Shown here: piece by piece, positions 9,043 to 19,157 of the stretch
Layout: every line of letters begins with the position of its first letter
Numbering within the stretch: the stretch's first letter is position 1
Assembly (NCBI GenBank): GCA_003599865.1
Contig: QZKS01000035.1
Coordinates: forward strand, 1 to 64,000
Reading direction: 5' to 3'
Length of the DNA stretch: 64,000 bases
Origin: Desulfobacteraceae bacterium
GTDB taxonomy: Bacteria; Desulfobacterota; Desulfobacteria; Desulfobacterales; SURF-7
Notes under the pieces: generated by a model
Told to the model about the DNA's origin: nothing
The model's database searches: none
The model's input: only the letters and a program-made list of their open reading frames with translations
Program-made: the position numbers and the translations under genes

Positions 9043-10232
9043 CAGGGCAATCTGTTATCAGCAGCGGAAATCCATTCCATGATATGAAAGGCATATTTTT
9101 TTTCTCTGATCAAACAAAGCGCGGCATCTTCCCGGATCATGACCCGCCAGAAAAACCCTGTATATCGTTTTAAATGATCTTTCATACGGACCACATAGTA
9201 CAACAGGTTCATTCCGGAATGAATGGATGAAGGATATTTCTGTGATAAAAACTCCCTGGTGGGAATCATAAGCTTTAAAAACAGAATGCCTTTTGTTATC
9301 CATGAATCTGTTTTCCATATCTGCCAGAAATAGGGAGATAATGAAGGTTCATTCTCATTTTTATGAAATATCTGATCAATGGCCCATTCTCCATATTCTT
9401 CCCGAAATGAAACCGGTTTAAGATTTTCCAGAACATCTTCCGGAACCATTGCTCCCGTCAAGGTTTTTGCAAGAAAGAGAGTAAGGTAAACCCCATTCCG
9501 TATACTGCATTCTTCAGAATAATCGATCACCTCTTTCCAATTGAACCCGGAAGGATAGCGCTTGATGGTTTCACGAATATCACAGAAGGTCCTTAATCCG
9601 GCGAACCGGAATTGATGATGAAAAGAAAGATGCATGCAAAGGTGAACGATAAGATGTTCCGGTGATAAAACCAAAGCATGAACTCCGGCAATGACCACCG
9701 GTCTTGCCATATCCCAGATCCTGTTCATATCCAGATCCAGATACTGCTCCAGATACCAATGAACGTCAACCACCAGCCGTTCATCGGCATTCAGATAGCC
9801 GGCTTTCAGAAGGCACTCCTGCCCCCTTTTTAAATCTTCTTTCCGGAACAAAATATCTACATCTTCCATACTGCGAAGGCCAGGATCGGAATAGACGATG
9901 CCATTTAAATGAGCACCCTTCAGCAGAATAAACGGAGTATTTGATTTCACCAGGCCCTGTAATGCATTCTGTAATTCACACTCCATTTTTACATTTCGGG
10001 CCGCACAGTTTATATAGACTGAATAGAGTTTCTGCATGACCTCTCCAGGGATGTCAACTTGCTCTTTGATTCCCTGTAAATGTTTATAGAGGAATGGCGC
10101 CACAAGATGTTCTTTCGACTGCCGAACGAGAGAGTCCCATTCGGAAATTGTTAAATTCTGTAATTGCCCTGCAGATCGCGGATCACCGGATAAACAGTTT
10201 ATCAAGCGCTTGTCTTGGTGGTTCAGGCTCAT
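9042..10232 (-). CDS. NTP_transf_5 family putative nucleotidyltransferase
   Basis: 396 aa, resembling the uncharacterised nucleotidyltransferase family PF14907. The signature region is FILLKGAHLNGIVYSD followed by LRSMEDVDILF, with acidic residues that would bind metal, then HLCMHLSFHHQF further on. Members are frequently encoded in polysaccharide and exosortase loci and also near RiPP genes; their reaction is not established. Here it sits between a GT4 glycosyltransferase and the initiating transferase, so a role in modifying or controlling polysaccharide synthesis is plausible but unproven. Confidence 0.75.
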   Translation of the reverse strand: MSLNHQDKRLINCLSGDPRSAGQLQNLTISEWDSLVRQSKEHLVAPFLYKHLQGIKEQVDIPGEVMQKLYSVYINCAARNVKMECELQNALQGLVKSNTPFILLKGAHLNGIVYSDPGLRSMEDVDILFRKEDLKRGQECLLKAGYLNADERLVVDVHWYLEQYLDLDMNRIWDMARPVVIAGVHALVLSPEHLIVHLCMHLSFHHQFRFAGLRTFCDIRETIKRYPSGFNWKEVIDYSEECSIRNGVYLTLFLAKTLTGAMVPEDVLENLKPVSFREEYGEWAIDQIFHKNENEPSLSPYFWQIWKTDSWITKGILFLKLMIPTREFLSQKYPSSIHSGMNLLYYVVRMKDHLKRYTGFFWRVMIREDAALCLIREKKYAFHIMEWISAADNRLP

Positions 10233-10239
10233 CGGTTTA

Positions 10240-11472
10240 TTATAATTTTAAAGGATTGGAGAATGACTCAAGAACTTCCTTCCATTGCATGGTTATCTTT
10301 TTTCGCTCAAAATGGCTTAAAAAATATTTTCGGCCGCTCTCTCCCATCATTTGAGCCTTTTGGGGTTCATCAATAATGGATTCAATGTTTGATGCAAGCT
10401 CCTTGGGGTCATAAATCGATGCATGAATACCGGCTCCCGCCTTTTTCATGATAGTAATCACTTCAGAATGCGGGTCCGATACACATATAATCGGCTTACC
10501 AACCGCCAAAAGCCCGTAAAGCTTGCTCGGCATGATCACGCCTTCATTTTCCGGTATAATACCCATAAGGGAAACATCGGCCATGGATAAGGATTCTGCA
10601 AGCCGCTCCTTTTGCTGAAATGGAAAAAATTTTACATTATGAAGCCCCCTGGCATTAACTATCTTCTGAAGCGCTTTCTTCTTCGCCCCATCACCGATAA
10701 AAAGGAATATGATGTCATCCCGGTCTCGCAAATATTCCGCACTGTGGATCATCACCTCCAGCGGCTGATAACGCCCCAGATTGCCCGAATACATAACCAC
10801 CTTCTTACCGCGAAGTCCATAATCGTCTATCAGTGTATTTTTTTCTCCGGCTACCGGATAAACAACAGTCTCATCCGCCCAGTTATGGATTACATGAATT
10901 TTATCACTATGGCCCGGCACCTTTTGCAAAACCACTTTTTTCATAGCCTCGGACAGCACAACAATGCCGGAAGCATATTTCAACGAGATTGTGTTCAGCA
11001 AATCAATAAGTTTATAAAGAAAACCGTTCTTCCTGATTACACCGGTATGCGCCGGAAGTTCCGGCCAGAGGTCATGGATCAGAACAACATATTTTCGATT
11101 GTCAAGACCGAATAACAGCAAACCGAGCAACGGAAGCATCGCAGGGTTGGTATTCAATATCATAAGCTCTTTTTTATTCATTCTCATGGCTTCAAACATC
11201 ATGCTCAGAAAACAGCTCGTACCGTTCAGAAGTCTTCCCGGAATTTTGTTTTTATCAAAAAGGAACGAACGAACCCTCCTGATTTCAACACCATTTTTAA
11301 CTTCATGTTTCGGGCACCTCTTTTTTACAAGATATGTGGGCTGTGCACAAATGACGTTAACGTTTAATCCATAAGAAACGAGATTTTCAGCAAGGTCACT
11401 CATGATCAATGCAGTTGTTGTCATGTCCGGATAATAAAGTTGTGTTATAAAAAAAATTCTATTCTTTTTCAT
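10240..11472 (-). CDS. Glycosyltransferase family 4 (WbuB-like)
   Basis: GT-B fold retaining glycosyltransferase adding one sugar of the repeat unit on the cytoplasmic face. The start is taken at the ATG at 11472 (MKKNRIFFITQLYYPDMTTT), the usual N-terminus of WbuB-like enzymes; a 40-codon upstream extension into the previous gene has no family-like sequence. The donor-binding C-terminal half shows VVMYSGNLGRYQPLEVMI and the E-x7-E-like EGVIMPSKLYGLLAVGKPII. Length about 410 aa is normal. Acceptor and donor sugars are unknown. Confidence 0.87.
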   Translation of the reverse strand: MKKNRIFFITQLYYPDMTTTALIMSDLAENLVSYGLNVNVICAQPTYLVKKRCPKHEVKNGVEIRRVRSFLFDKNKIPGRLLNGTSCFLSMMFEAMRMNKKELMILNTNPAMLPLLGLLLFGLDNRKYVVLIHDLWPELPAHTGVIRKNGFLYKLIDLLNTISLKYASGIVVLSEAMKKVVLQKVPGHSDKIHVIHNWADETVVYPVAGEKNTLIDDYGLRGKKVVMYSGNLGRYQPLEVMIHSAEYLRDRDDIIFLFIGDGAKKKALQKIVNARGLHNVKFFPFQQKERLAESLSMADVSLMGIIPENEGVIMPSKLYGLLAVGKPIICVSDPHSEVITIMKKAGAGIHASIYDPKELASNIESIIDEPQKAQMMGESGRKYFLSHFERKKITMQWKEVLESFSNPLKL

Positions 11473-11545
11473 ACAAAACTTGTTTTTAGGGAACAAAACG
11501 GTACTATAGCACCTATCATTTGAGGATAATGTACCGGAGCATTTT

Positions 11546-12790
11546 CTATTCTTTGCCCCAGGGGGTGGGATAGAGAGGGATGTCACTTCCATTTAACACT
11601 GCATGACAGACTGTGATCAATTTGCGAGCCGCGATATCCCATGTATATTTTTCTGAGATAATTTTTTTCCCGCGCACCCCCATTTGTTTCCTTTCATGAT
11701 CATTCAGGCTCAACATGCCATCAAGCGCGTCTCGGATAAAATTTTCTTCCGCCGGAACACAACATCCGCAACCAACCTGATCCAACTCTTGCCAAGGTGT
11801 TTCCCTGGTAGTAATGACCGGAACACTGCACGCCATAGCTTCCGCAACGACATTTCCAAAGTTTTCGGAATATGAAGGTAAAATAAAAATTTCCGCCCTG
11901 GACAGTAAAGACAGTTTTCGCTCACCTTCCACATTGCCTGTGAAAAGTATACTGTCACTATACTCCGAATTATTGGCCATCTGTCTTACTGTCTCCCCAT
12001 AACCCAGATAGTCGGGGCCGGCAATGACAAGAAGGGCGTCAGGATATTTCTTTATGATATGCCGCCATAATGGAATCAGCATATCCAGACCTTTCTGCTT
12101 ACTCAATCTTGACATGAACAGAACTACTTTCCGTCCTTTTAATATGGGCCAAAAGATTTCTGATCGATTGGTGTCAGGAAGTACAGCAAACCGTGATACA
12201 TCGATCCCATTTGGAATGATGGTAAATGGCCCCTTGATACCCATACCTATGCATGCTTCCATTTCTCTTTCTGCTGTAACATGAATACAATCAGTTCCCA
12301 ACAAATCGGTTTTCACATAAGTAAAAAACCCCAACATCTTTTTTATATATTTTATCCGCATCATCCATGGATCCAGTCCGTTTCTGGTTGCAACAATATG
12401 AGGCTTTTTCGCTTGGCGTGCACATCTTGCTCCTATCGTGGCCGGATGAGTGTAAATTCCATTAACATAAACAATATCATTTTTTTTGATTATCGATTGA
12501 ATCCATTTTTTAGATGAAAAGGAAAAACAGCTGCGTTCATTATAAACATACCGGAAAGGATGAATTTTTAAATTGTCTTGTTCATATTTTCGAAAAGATT
12601 GAAATGGAATTCTAACATCCTTACCGGCATCACTTGTTACCACATCTATCGGCAGACCGATTTTCGCCATTGCACTCGATAGACCGTAACCGGATTCACA
12701 TACACCCCCGAACCCCGTTGCCGGAGGGTAGTGGGTAACAATAAAAGCGACAGCCGGGTGCGGTGAACTTTCAGTGGTATGGTTCCGCAT
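11546..12790 (-). CDS. Glycosyltransferase family 4
   Basis: 414-aa GT-B glycosyltransferase of the polysaccharide operon. The N-terminal half begins with VAFIVTHYPPATGFGGVCES. The C-terminal donor domain has VVLFMSRLSKQKGLDMLIPL and the catalytic E-x7-E pattern in PSYSENFGNVVAEAMACSVP. The start ATG at 12790 overlaps the end of the GT2 gene by one base, so the two are coupled. Sugar specificity cannot be assigned. Confidence 0.88.
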   Translation of the reverse strand: MRNHTTESSPHPAVAFIVTHYPPATGFGGVCESGYGLSSAMAKIGLPIDVVTSDAGKDVRIPFQSFRKYEQDNLKIHPFRYVYNERSCFSFSSKKWIQSIIKKNDIVYVNGIYTHPATIGARCARQAKKPHIVATRNGLDPWMMRIKYIKKMLGFFTYVKTDLLGTDCIHVTAEREMEACIGMGIKGPFTIIPNGIDVSRFAVLPDTNRSEIFWPILKGRKVVLFMSRLSKQKGLDMLIPLWRHIIKKYPDALLVIAGPDYLGYGETVRQMANNSEYSDSILFTGNVEGERKLSLLSRAEIFILPSYSENFGNVVAEAMACSVPVITTRETPWQELDQVGCGCCVPAEENFIRDALDGMLSLNDHERKQMGVRGKKIISEKYTWDIAARKLITVCHAVLNGSDIPLYPTPWGKE

Positions 12791-13617
12791 TATCCTGAAT
12801 ATTTCCGTTCCAATATCTTTACAGAGATCATAATTTCATATGCCAGATACAAACAGCAATATGCCCATCCGGCTTTACCATCCAGTATCCCGCCTTTTAA
12901 AATAAACTGATAAAAAAAACGGACAAAAGGCCGAAACGGCATATAATACGATAAAGCCCTAAGTGACTGTCGCCTTTTATGAGAATCCTGATTCAATAGC
13001 CCCATAATGCACTTCAAGAATGGTTTTCGATCGCTTATAGATACCTCCATTTCCATTGTAGACAAACGATTGTGCTTTTCAAACCAGGATGTAATCCCTT
13101 TTGAAAAACAATAATGGATATAGGGTTCCTGAATATATCCGGCTCTTCCGTTTACCTCCCATGTTTCACCATGCCCGGTAATAGATTCACGAAAATGAAC
13201 AAAACCATTCCGGACGATTCTTGGATGCCATACCGGAAAGCCGGAGCTGTATTTCACCCACTTCCCCAGGAAAATCACCTTATAGCAAAGATAAAAGGCG
13301 TTGCAATCCCGGCTTTTTAATGCAGCAGTAATCTCTTCTCTCATCTGTGATGTTACCACTTCATCAGCATCGATAAAAATAATCCACTCCGTATTTATGC
13401 CTACCTCCTGTAATGCCCAGTTTCGCTGGTTGGCAAATCCTTTCCATGGATTACGGTAAACATCACATCCGAATTCTTCCGCATATTTTGTTGTGTGATC
13501 CGTGCTTCCTGAATCAACGATAACGATACGGCTCACCCAGTTCAGATTTTTAAGACATCCCTGTATATTTTTTTCTTCATTGCAGGTTAAAATAATTGCT
13601 GTTAAATTTATTTTCAT
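12790..13617 (-). CDS. Glycosyltransferase family 2 (WaaE/KdtX-like)
   Basis: 275-aa GT-A inverting glycosyltransferase. It starts LTAIILTCNEEKNIQGCLKN, carries VDSGSTDHT and the DXD-like FIDADE metal site, and the central HPRIVRNG segment typical of WaaE-type enzymes, which add glucose to LPS core or capsule in characterised cases. Abuts the FkbM gene without a gap. The actual donor and acceptor are unknown. Confidence 0.88.
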   Translation of the reverse strand: MKINLTAIILTCNEEKNIQGCLKNLNWVSRIVIVDSGSTDHTTKYAEEFGCDVYRNPWKGFANQRNWALQEVGINTEWIIFIDADEVVTSQMREEITAALKSRDCNAFYLCYKVIFLGKWVKYSSGFPVWHPRIVRNGFVHFRESITGHGETWEVNGRAGYIQEPYIHYCFSKGITSWFEKHNRLSTMEMEVSISDRKPFLKCIMGLLNQDSHKRRQSLRALSYYMPFRPFVRFFYQFILKGGILDGKAGWAYCCLYLAYEIMISVKILERKYSG

Positions 13618-14436
13618 TTATTTCTCTGCAAAAAGGTATCCTATTGGATCATGTAATTCAGCAACAAAACGTTTACTATTATTAGCGATCGATACGCGAA
13701 AACCATTATCCTGAAGCGTTTTTACAATTGTCCTTCCATCTCCAAATTCCTGATGAATCTCCATTGCTATTTTACAGACTTTCTCAAGCCAGTGGACATT
13801 CCCTTTAAACAAATCAAATTCGGATCCTTCAATGTCAATTTTCATAAAATCAATTTTTTCTACACCATAACGATTGATAATCTCTTCTATCTGTAAATGT
13901 GGCGGTGCCATGCCATAATGTGATGCGGCTTGAATCTTCGCGGTATCAGCAAATACGCCCGATCCGGCACCGATTAAACCGAACTCTATATGCACTTCCT
14001 CCATGCATCCATTTTTGGCTAAATTATCCTTTATAATGGGAATGAATTCCGACTGCCCTTCTATTGCGATAACCTTTCTTGAATGGAGTGCTGCGAGAAT
14101 AGTAAAAACACCGACATTTGCTCCAATGTCCACGACTGTTCCGTTTTCAGGTATGAAAAAGTTTCCCGGTAAAAAATAAGTCTTTTCACAATAAATTTCA
14201 CGGGCAAGGTCAAAAAAAGCGCTGCTCAAAAAAATCCTCCTGTTAAAAGGAGTAAAACAGCAATTTGCCAAATGGACCTTCCTGTCCGCCGGCCCGAGAC
14301 TGCGCTTTGCAATGATCTCCGGCAGAGAAAAACAGATTGCGATGATATAAGCGAAAAATGTCCGATGATCCGCTGTATGATAGATGGATGAAAGAACCTT
14401 ATAAAAACGTTTTATATGACCTGTCGCACCGCTCAT
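13618..14436 (-). CDS. FkbM family methyltransferase
   Basis: 272-aa SAM-dependent methyltransferase of the FkbM family, probably O-methylating a sugar of the repeat unit. The SAM-binding motif I is TVVDIGANVGVFTILAAL, followed by KVIAIEGQSEF, and the family segment EKIDFMKIDIEGSEFDLFKG ends with the acidic pair. It is encoded between a GT9 and a GT2, so decoration of the surface polysaccharide is the natural reading. Confidence 0.85.
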   Translation of the reverse strand: MSGATGHIKRFYKVLSSIYHTADHRTFFAYIIAICFSLPEIIAKRSLGPADRKVHLANCCFTPFNRRIFLSSAFFDLAREIYCEKTYFLPGNFFIPENGTVVDIGANVGVFTILAALHSRKVIAIEGQSEFIPIIKDNLAKNGCMEEVHIEFGLIGAGSGVFADTAKIQAASHYGMAPPHLQIEEIINRYGVEKIDFMKIDIEGSEFDLFKGNVHWLEKVCKIAMEIHQEFGDGRTIVKTLQDNGFRVSIANNSKRFVAELHDPIGYLFAEK

Positions 14437-14462
14437 TTATCGCTTTCAGCCGCCTCAAAAAA

Positions 14463-15539
14463 TCAGAAAAGAAGAAGTCTGTTTTTTAACAGCTCGATAT
14501 TTTCGAGTACTTCATTGACCGTTATAGAGTTGATACATTTTTTTCCGTTTTCAGTGCATTCTTCCAGGTTGCATCCGGAACAATCAACATGATGATAAAT
14601 CACGCGATGCCTTACTGGATATCCGAAAGGAAACCATACCGCCGGCTTATTTCTTGCGCTGAAAATCGCAACACATGGCGTATGCACTGCACTTGCGAGA
14701 TGCATGGGGCCGCTGTCATGACCCAAAAACATGACCGAACGGCGAAGTACCACAGCGCTCTCTCTTGGTGACAATTTGCCACAGAGATTCACTGCAGGGC
14801 CTTTCCAAATGTTTTTTAAAACATCACAACGTTGTTTTTCATCATCGGATCCGATAAAAGCGATACCCAAATCTGCATATCGCTCACTCAAGCGGCAAAT
14901 CAATTCTTCCCAATTTTTTTGCCCCCAGTCTTTTACCGGCATTTTAGTGCCGGAACAGCAAGCAAAGAAATAACTGCAATCCCCCAGGACGGATATCGAA
15001 TCAACAGCCTTTTTCTCCTCTTCTGCGGTAAACTGTAAATCCCAGCTGTTCCTTTCATTTAATCCGGCATCACCGATTGAGCTCAAGCATCGGGCGAGCC
15101 TTGTCGCTTCATGTTCATATAAACGACTCTCAATATCAAAACGATGGTTACGCAAGTCATCGGAAGCCGGTAATCCAATAATGTTACGAATGCCACAGGT
15201 TTTAAAAAAAAGGTAATCACGGATAATCGACAATCTGCTTCTAGGTGCTGCCAAATATATCAAAACATCCGGCTTCCAAGAGACGATCTTGGACCGGAGT
15301 TCCAGCAAATCAATCGGGTTGCGTGTTTTTAAGGGATAATCAAACCATCCTTGTATTAGTCCAGTCCCTTTTAATATATCTTGGACCGGCGATGCCTTCT
15401 GATGAAACGGCAAATTGGTCAGGACATAGCGATCAGATGCTGGAAAGGTTTTTCGAATCAGGTGAAAACATGGCAAAGCGACAATTGTGTCCCCAATGCT
15501 CCCAAGCCGGTAAATCAATATCCGCTGATTCTTCTTCAA
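14463..15539 (-). CDS. Glycosyltransferase family 9 (heptosyltransferase-like)
   Basis: 358-aa GT-B enzyme of the ADP-heptose:LPS heptosyltransferase family. N-terminal RILIYRLGSIGDTIVALPCF with the catalytic-type Asp, and C-terminal LGHDSGPMHLASAVHTPCVA plus FSARNKPAVWFP. In a Wzy-type locus such genes add a sugar to the repeat unit; use of heptose is not certain. A Cys-rich stretch near the C-terminus (CSGCNLEEC) is common in anaerobe homologues. Confidence 0.87.
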   Translation of the reverse strand: MKKNQRILIYRLGSIGDTIVALPCFHLIRKTFPASDRYVLTNLPFHQKASPVQDILKGTGLIQGWFDYPLKTRNPIDLLELRSKIVSWKPDVLIYLAAPRSRLSIIRDYLFFKTCGIRNIIGLPASDDLRNHRFDIESRLYEHEATRLARCLSSIGDAGLNERNSWDLQFTAEEEKKAVDSISVLGDCSYFFACCSGTKMPVKDWGQKNWEELICRLSERYADLGIAFIGSDDEKQRCDVLKNIWKGPAVNLCGKLSPRESAVVLRRSVMFLGHDSGPMHLASAVHTPCVAIFSARNKPAVWFPFGYPVRHRVIYHHVDCSGCNLEECTENGKKCINSITVNEVLENIELLKNRLLLF

Positions 15540-15545
15540 TCGCTT

Positions 15546-16895
15546 CTATGATGACAATCGATCTTTATTAACAAATATACCGCCGAGGATGTACCACATC
15601 CATGGCAAAATGTTCGCATTTAGAAAAAAATAGTTTTCAGTTAAAAAAGGCACAATACCTCCGACCAAAATGGAAAAGGCAAAAACCGTTTTTTTCGACC
15701 GGTCTTCACGCAGTGATTTATAGGCTCTATAAAGGATAGAGATATGAAATAAAAAGTAAAAAAATAGACCGAAAAACCCATATAGCATCCAGATCCCCAA
15801 GATTGCATTGTGAGGTGCCAACCCCCGGATTGAATTGTCAAAATTCGCTGCAATCGAATCGCCAAGATCAGGGAAACCGGATCCGATAAAAAAATTATTG
15901 CTGCTGGAAAAATAATTTAAATATTGTTCCCAGATATAAAGTCTTCCATACGTCTGATCATATTCGAATGATTTTTCGGAAAATCTTTGCATTTCCAAAA
16001 AATCATTAATGATTTTTTCAGGGGATACCTGATAGAAATCAATCTGACAAATCAAATCCCAGCAAATGAATACAGAAACAACTACACAGAAAAGTGCAGC
16101 CTTTAACAATGGATGATTCATTTTTGTATTGACTTCATTGACGACTTCTTTCCGGAAAAGAACATAGACAAGAAAAGTAGTAAATATATATAACCAGCTG
16201 CCTCGGGTTTTAAGCTTAAAGAGCATCCACACTGTGACTCCAAAAATTAACAGCATTGTGATGATCAATGTTTTATAATAAGGTGTATTTTTTTTACCAG
16301 ATAACAGAAATACGTAGATCGTAAAAAGAAAGGAACCTGTTGCGAATGTTCCCGCAGCCGTCGCACTATTACCGATTCCTGAGAAAAACAACCTTTCAGT
16401 TTCCCCTAGATTTTTAATTTCTTCATAATTCAAAACTAATGGCAAACATATGCTGAACAGAATTACGATACATAATATAAAAGCGTAGCTTGGGGCTATT
16501 GTATTTCTGAAGCAAAAAGATAACACATAAAATGGTATCAAAAACCTTGACAAAAATAATACCGGTCTTCCTAAATCATGAAAGCTTCCCGAAGACACAA
16601 GCAATTCACTGGCAATAACGATTGCGCAAAACATAATCAGGCAGATATCTTCAAAAAGTATTTTGGAAGAATAGAATGTAAAAATTTTTTTACCCAGCCC
16701 GATACTGGCCAAAAAAAGAAGAGGAAACATGAATCGTCCTATAGTGTTTGAAGATGGATATAGCTCCATTCCGGATAGGTCTCTTATGATATATTCGGAA
16801 AAAAGTATCCCAAAGGCAAAAATGCAGAATAACAATACAATAAGGAAAGTATAGTAGTTCTGATTATAATATGATGGGGATTCTGTTTTAATCAT
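15546..16895 (-). CDS. O-antigen ligase/polymerase-like membrane protein (Wzy type)
   Basis: 449-aa polytopic inner-membrane protein with about 11 hydrophobic segments and a larger periplasmic loop in the C-terminal half (about residues 270-370, containing YDQTYGRLYIWEQYLNYF and RGLAPHNAILGIWMLYG). The R-x-x-I/L-W and the PHN segments are typical of the Wzy_C (O-antigen ligase/polymerase) family. Given the flippase and initiating transferase in the same operon, polymerase is the likeliest role; a ligase cannot be excluded by sequence alone. Confidence 0.8.
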   Translation of the reverse strand: MIKTESPSYYNQNYYTFLIVLLFCIFAFGILFSEYIIRDLSGMELYPSSNTIGRFMFPLLFLASIGLGKKIFTFYSSKILFEDICLIMFCAIVIASELLVSSGSFHDLGRPVLFLSRFLIPFYVLSFCFRNTIAPSYAFILCIVILFSICLPLVLNYEEIKNLGETERLFFSGIGNSATAAGTFATGSFLFTIYVFLLSGKKNTPYYKTLIITMLLIFGVTVWMLFKLKTRGSWLYIFTTFLVYVLFRKEVVNEVNTKMNHPLLKAALFCVVVSVFICWDLICQIDFYQVSPEKIINDFLEMQRFSEKSFEYDQTYGRLYIWEQYLNYFSSSNNFFIGSGFPDLGDSIAANFDNSIRGLAPHNAILGIWMLYGFFGLFFYFLFHISILYRAYKSLREDRSKKTVFAFSILVGGIVPFLTENYFFLNANILPWMWYILGGIFVNKDRLSS

Positions 16896-16922
16896 AACGG
16901 CCCAACTATATCTTTTTTCGGA

Positions 16923-17735
16923 TCATTCATGCAAGGCTTCGAACCAATTGCGCTCTTTTTCATACCCTAAACGTAGTAATGCATCTCCCGCATAAGAATG
17001 AAAGATTTTACCAGATTGTATAGATAGATAATTTCGCCAGTCCCCGACAATTCCCTTTCGTTTTTTGGACATTGTGTCCTCCACACCTTTCTCCCGGCCG
17101 GTTTGTTTTGAAAACAAAAATTTTTGTATGGTTTGTTTTAGTGACTCCGGTTCAGGTGGTGACTTTGTTAAATATGTTATAACATCTGAAAGTGATTTAA
17201 ATGTATTGCTGTTTAAATCTTCATATTTGATAACAAAAACATTATCATCATGGAATGCCCACTGGTCGACATGTTGATTCCAGCTATATTTACAGGCAGC
17301 TGGATATCGAAACCACTCTTCAATAAACCGAGGGAAAATGTCCCTATAATTGTCGCATAACTGCGCTGTATTCCTTAAACTCTTGAACCTACTAAGGAAA
17401 TATCCTCTATTTTCCCCATTTACAATATGACGCAAGGCGTAAAAAAACATTGATACGGCAACATCCCGCCCATCCCGAACGACATAAATCACAGGTTTTA
17501 AGCGTGAATGATATTTCCAATGATTATGTAAAACGCATTCGCATCCTAATGGGAAAATACTGGATTTTGGAAATGCAATCTGTAAATAGTCTGAAACCAT
17601 ATGGGCCAACCAAGTGCCACCTGAGCGAGGATATTCCGTAACATAGTAAAAAGGAAACTTCTCCCCAATAGTAATTCCAACTGCATTCGTAATCTTGTTT
17701 GAAATACGACGCATAGCTGTAAACACCGATTCCAT
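16923..17735 (-). CDS. Sulfotransferase
   Basis: 270-aa PAPS-dependent sulfotransferase. The 5'-phosphosulfate loop is YPRSGGTWLAHMV near residue 35, and the 3'-phosphate-binding region is VIYVVRDGRDVAVSMFFY; VIKYEDL follows further on, as in the family. It lies between the flippase and polymerase genes, so it most likely sulfates a sugar of the exported polysaccharide, giving an acidic sulfated polymer. PAPS-generating genes are not in the window. Confidence 0.85.
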   Translation of the reverse strand: MESVFTAMRRISNKITNAVGITIGEKFPFYYVTEYPRSGGTWLAHMVSDYLQIAFPKSSIFPLGCECVLHNHWKYHSRLKPVIYVVRDGRDVAVSMFFYALRHIVNGENRGYFLSRFKSLRNTAQLCDNYRDIFPRFIEEWFRYPAACKYSWNQHVDQWAFHDDNVFVIKYEDLNSNTFKSLSDVITYLTKSPPEPESLKQTIQKFLFSKQTGREKGVEDTMSKKRKGIVGDWRNYLSIQSGKIFHSYAGDALLRLGYEKERNWFEALHE

Positions 17736-17737
17736 AT

Positions 17738-19096
17738 CTATTCCCTTTCAGCCACTGACGGTTTGAAAAACACTTCCTTTTTCTTAACGCTCTTGTATAC
17801 CATGGCGGAAATAATCAGTTGCATTCCAAAATAAAAAGGTACGGATATAGCCGCACCGATCAGGCCATAATATAAAAGAAAAGGTATCGCCGTCATCAAG
17901 CTGAAAAGTGCGCCCGCCCCCCGTATCACAAGAACATATGCTGTTTTTTTATAGGCGAAACAAGTTTTTTCAAACACCAGACTCATCGCAAGGAAAAGAT
18001 TCCCCAAAGCAATCCATGGCATCAGGCGAGCACTGGCATGATATTTTTCAGATAGACATAATTTTGCAATGTCGTTGTGGAAAAAGTACACCATCAATAC
18101 GCCGGCAGCACAGATATAAAAAACACTATTGACCCAGAATCGGAAATATTGCCCCGCCTTTTTTTCATCTCCGGCAGACACTGCCTCAAAGTAAACAGGA
18201 CGGATTGTTCGCTCGACAACAGCCTGCACCATGGTGAAGGGGAGGCTCATTAAACTATATGCAACTGCATAAATTCCGACCTGTTCTGCATCGAGAAATG
18301 CACCAATCAAATAGCGATCACTGAAAGTACTCACCCATCCAAATATGGCCAATGGCATCAATGGCAATGCATAAAGACAGATATCCTGTTTAAATTTTGG
18401 AACACTATCGAAAACCTCTTTTGTATTCCCGACACCGATTCTATTCACCGGGAAAGTATATAAACAGATTAAGACAAGTCCCGTCGCTGTAAGATAACCT
18501 GAAATTATGGAAACTGAGTTTGCACCAAAAATCAATACCGCCAGAACGGCAAAAAGAGGCCTCAACCAGGCATTTGAAATCTGGAGATAAATAAAATGAG
18601 TTTGCATACGGGCAGCATTAAACAGGTCTGTCTCCAAGGCGAATGCGACCTCGCAACAAAGCAACCCAGCGGATAAGATAAATAAATAATAAGATATATC
18701 ATGATTTGCAGCCAGCACATATCCATACCCGGTTATCAAATACAGCAGTGTGTAACTGCCAATGACTCGAAAAAGGTAGGACTGGATCACTCTGCGTAAA
18801 AAAGAAACAAAATGATGGCTGACTGCTTCCGGGTAAAACCTCAGCGCTGCCTGCAGAAAAGGAAAACCAAAAACCTGCCTTCCTAATATTACAGCGCCCA
18901 TAAAGAGGGTAACTTCTCCATAAATTTTCGGCTCCACCAGCTCGGAAAGCAGACGAACACCGACAAGCATGGCCATTGCCTGCGCAATTTGCCCCAAAGC
19001 GATCAGCAGTCCGTCACCAACTATATCTCTGTGGAATTTCTGAGAGAAGAAACCTTTAAAAAGCAATGGCGGGCTGATTGTTTTAAAGGATTTCAT
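17738..19096 (-). CDS. Oligosaccharide flippase (Wzx type, MATE/MOP superfamily)
   Basis: 452-aa polytopic membrane protein with about 12-14 hydrophobic segments spread over the whole length and short loops, beginning GDGLLIALGQIAQAMAMLVG, a typical Wzx N-terminus. Predicted to flip undecaprenyl-PP-linked repeat units to the periplasmic face. Follows galE and is separated from the sulfotransferase gene by only 2 nt, so it is part of the same transcript. Confidence 0.85.
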   Translation of the reverse strand: MKSFKTISPPLLFKGFFSQKFHRDIVGDGLLIALGQIAQAMAMLVGVRLLSELVEPKIYGEVTLFMGAVILGRQVFGFPFLQAALRFYPEAVSHHFVSFLRRVIQSYLFRVIGSYTLLYLITGYGYVLAANHDISYYLFILSAGLLCCEVAFALETDLFNAARMQTHFIYLQISNAWLRPLFAVLAVLIFGANSVSIISGYLTATGLVLICLYTFPVNRIGVGNTKEVFDSVPKFKQDICLYALPLMPLAIFGWVSTFSDRYLIGAFLDAEQVGIYAVAYSLMSLPFTMVQAVVERTIRPVYFEAVSAGDEKKAGQYFRFWVNSVFYICAAGVLMVYFFHNDIAKLCLSEKYHASARLMPWIALGNLFLAMSLVFEKTCFAYKKTAYVLVIRGAGALFSLMTAIPFLLYYGLIGAAISVPFYFGMQLIISAMVYKSVKKKEVFFKPSVAERE

Positions 19097-19157
19097 GACA
19101 AAATATCATGATGCGACACGCAAGGTTTGACTATAGAAGTGAAAAATGGAATTGAAT

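Noticed and set aside
11473-11592. 40-codon extension of the GT4 gene
   Set aside because: It overlaps the previous gene and lacks family sequence; MKKNRIFFITQ is the usual N-terminus.
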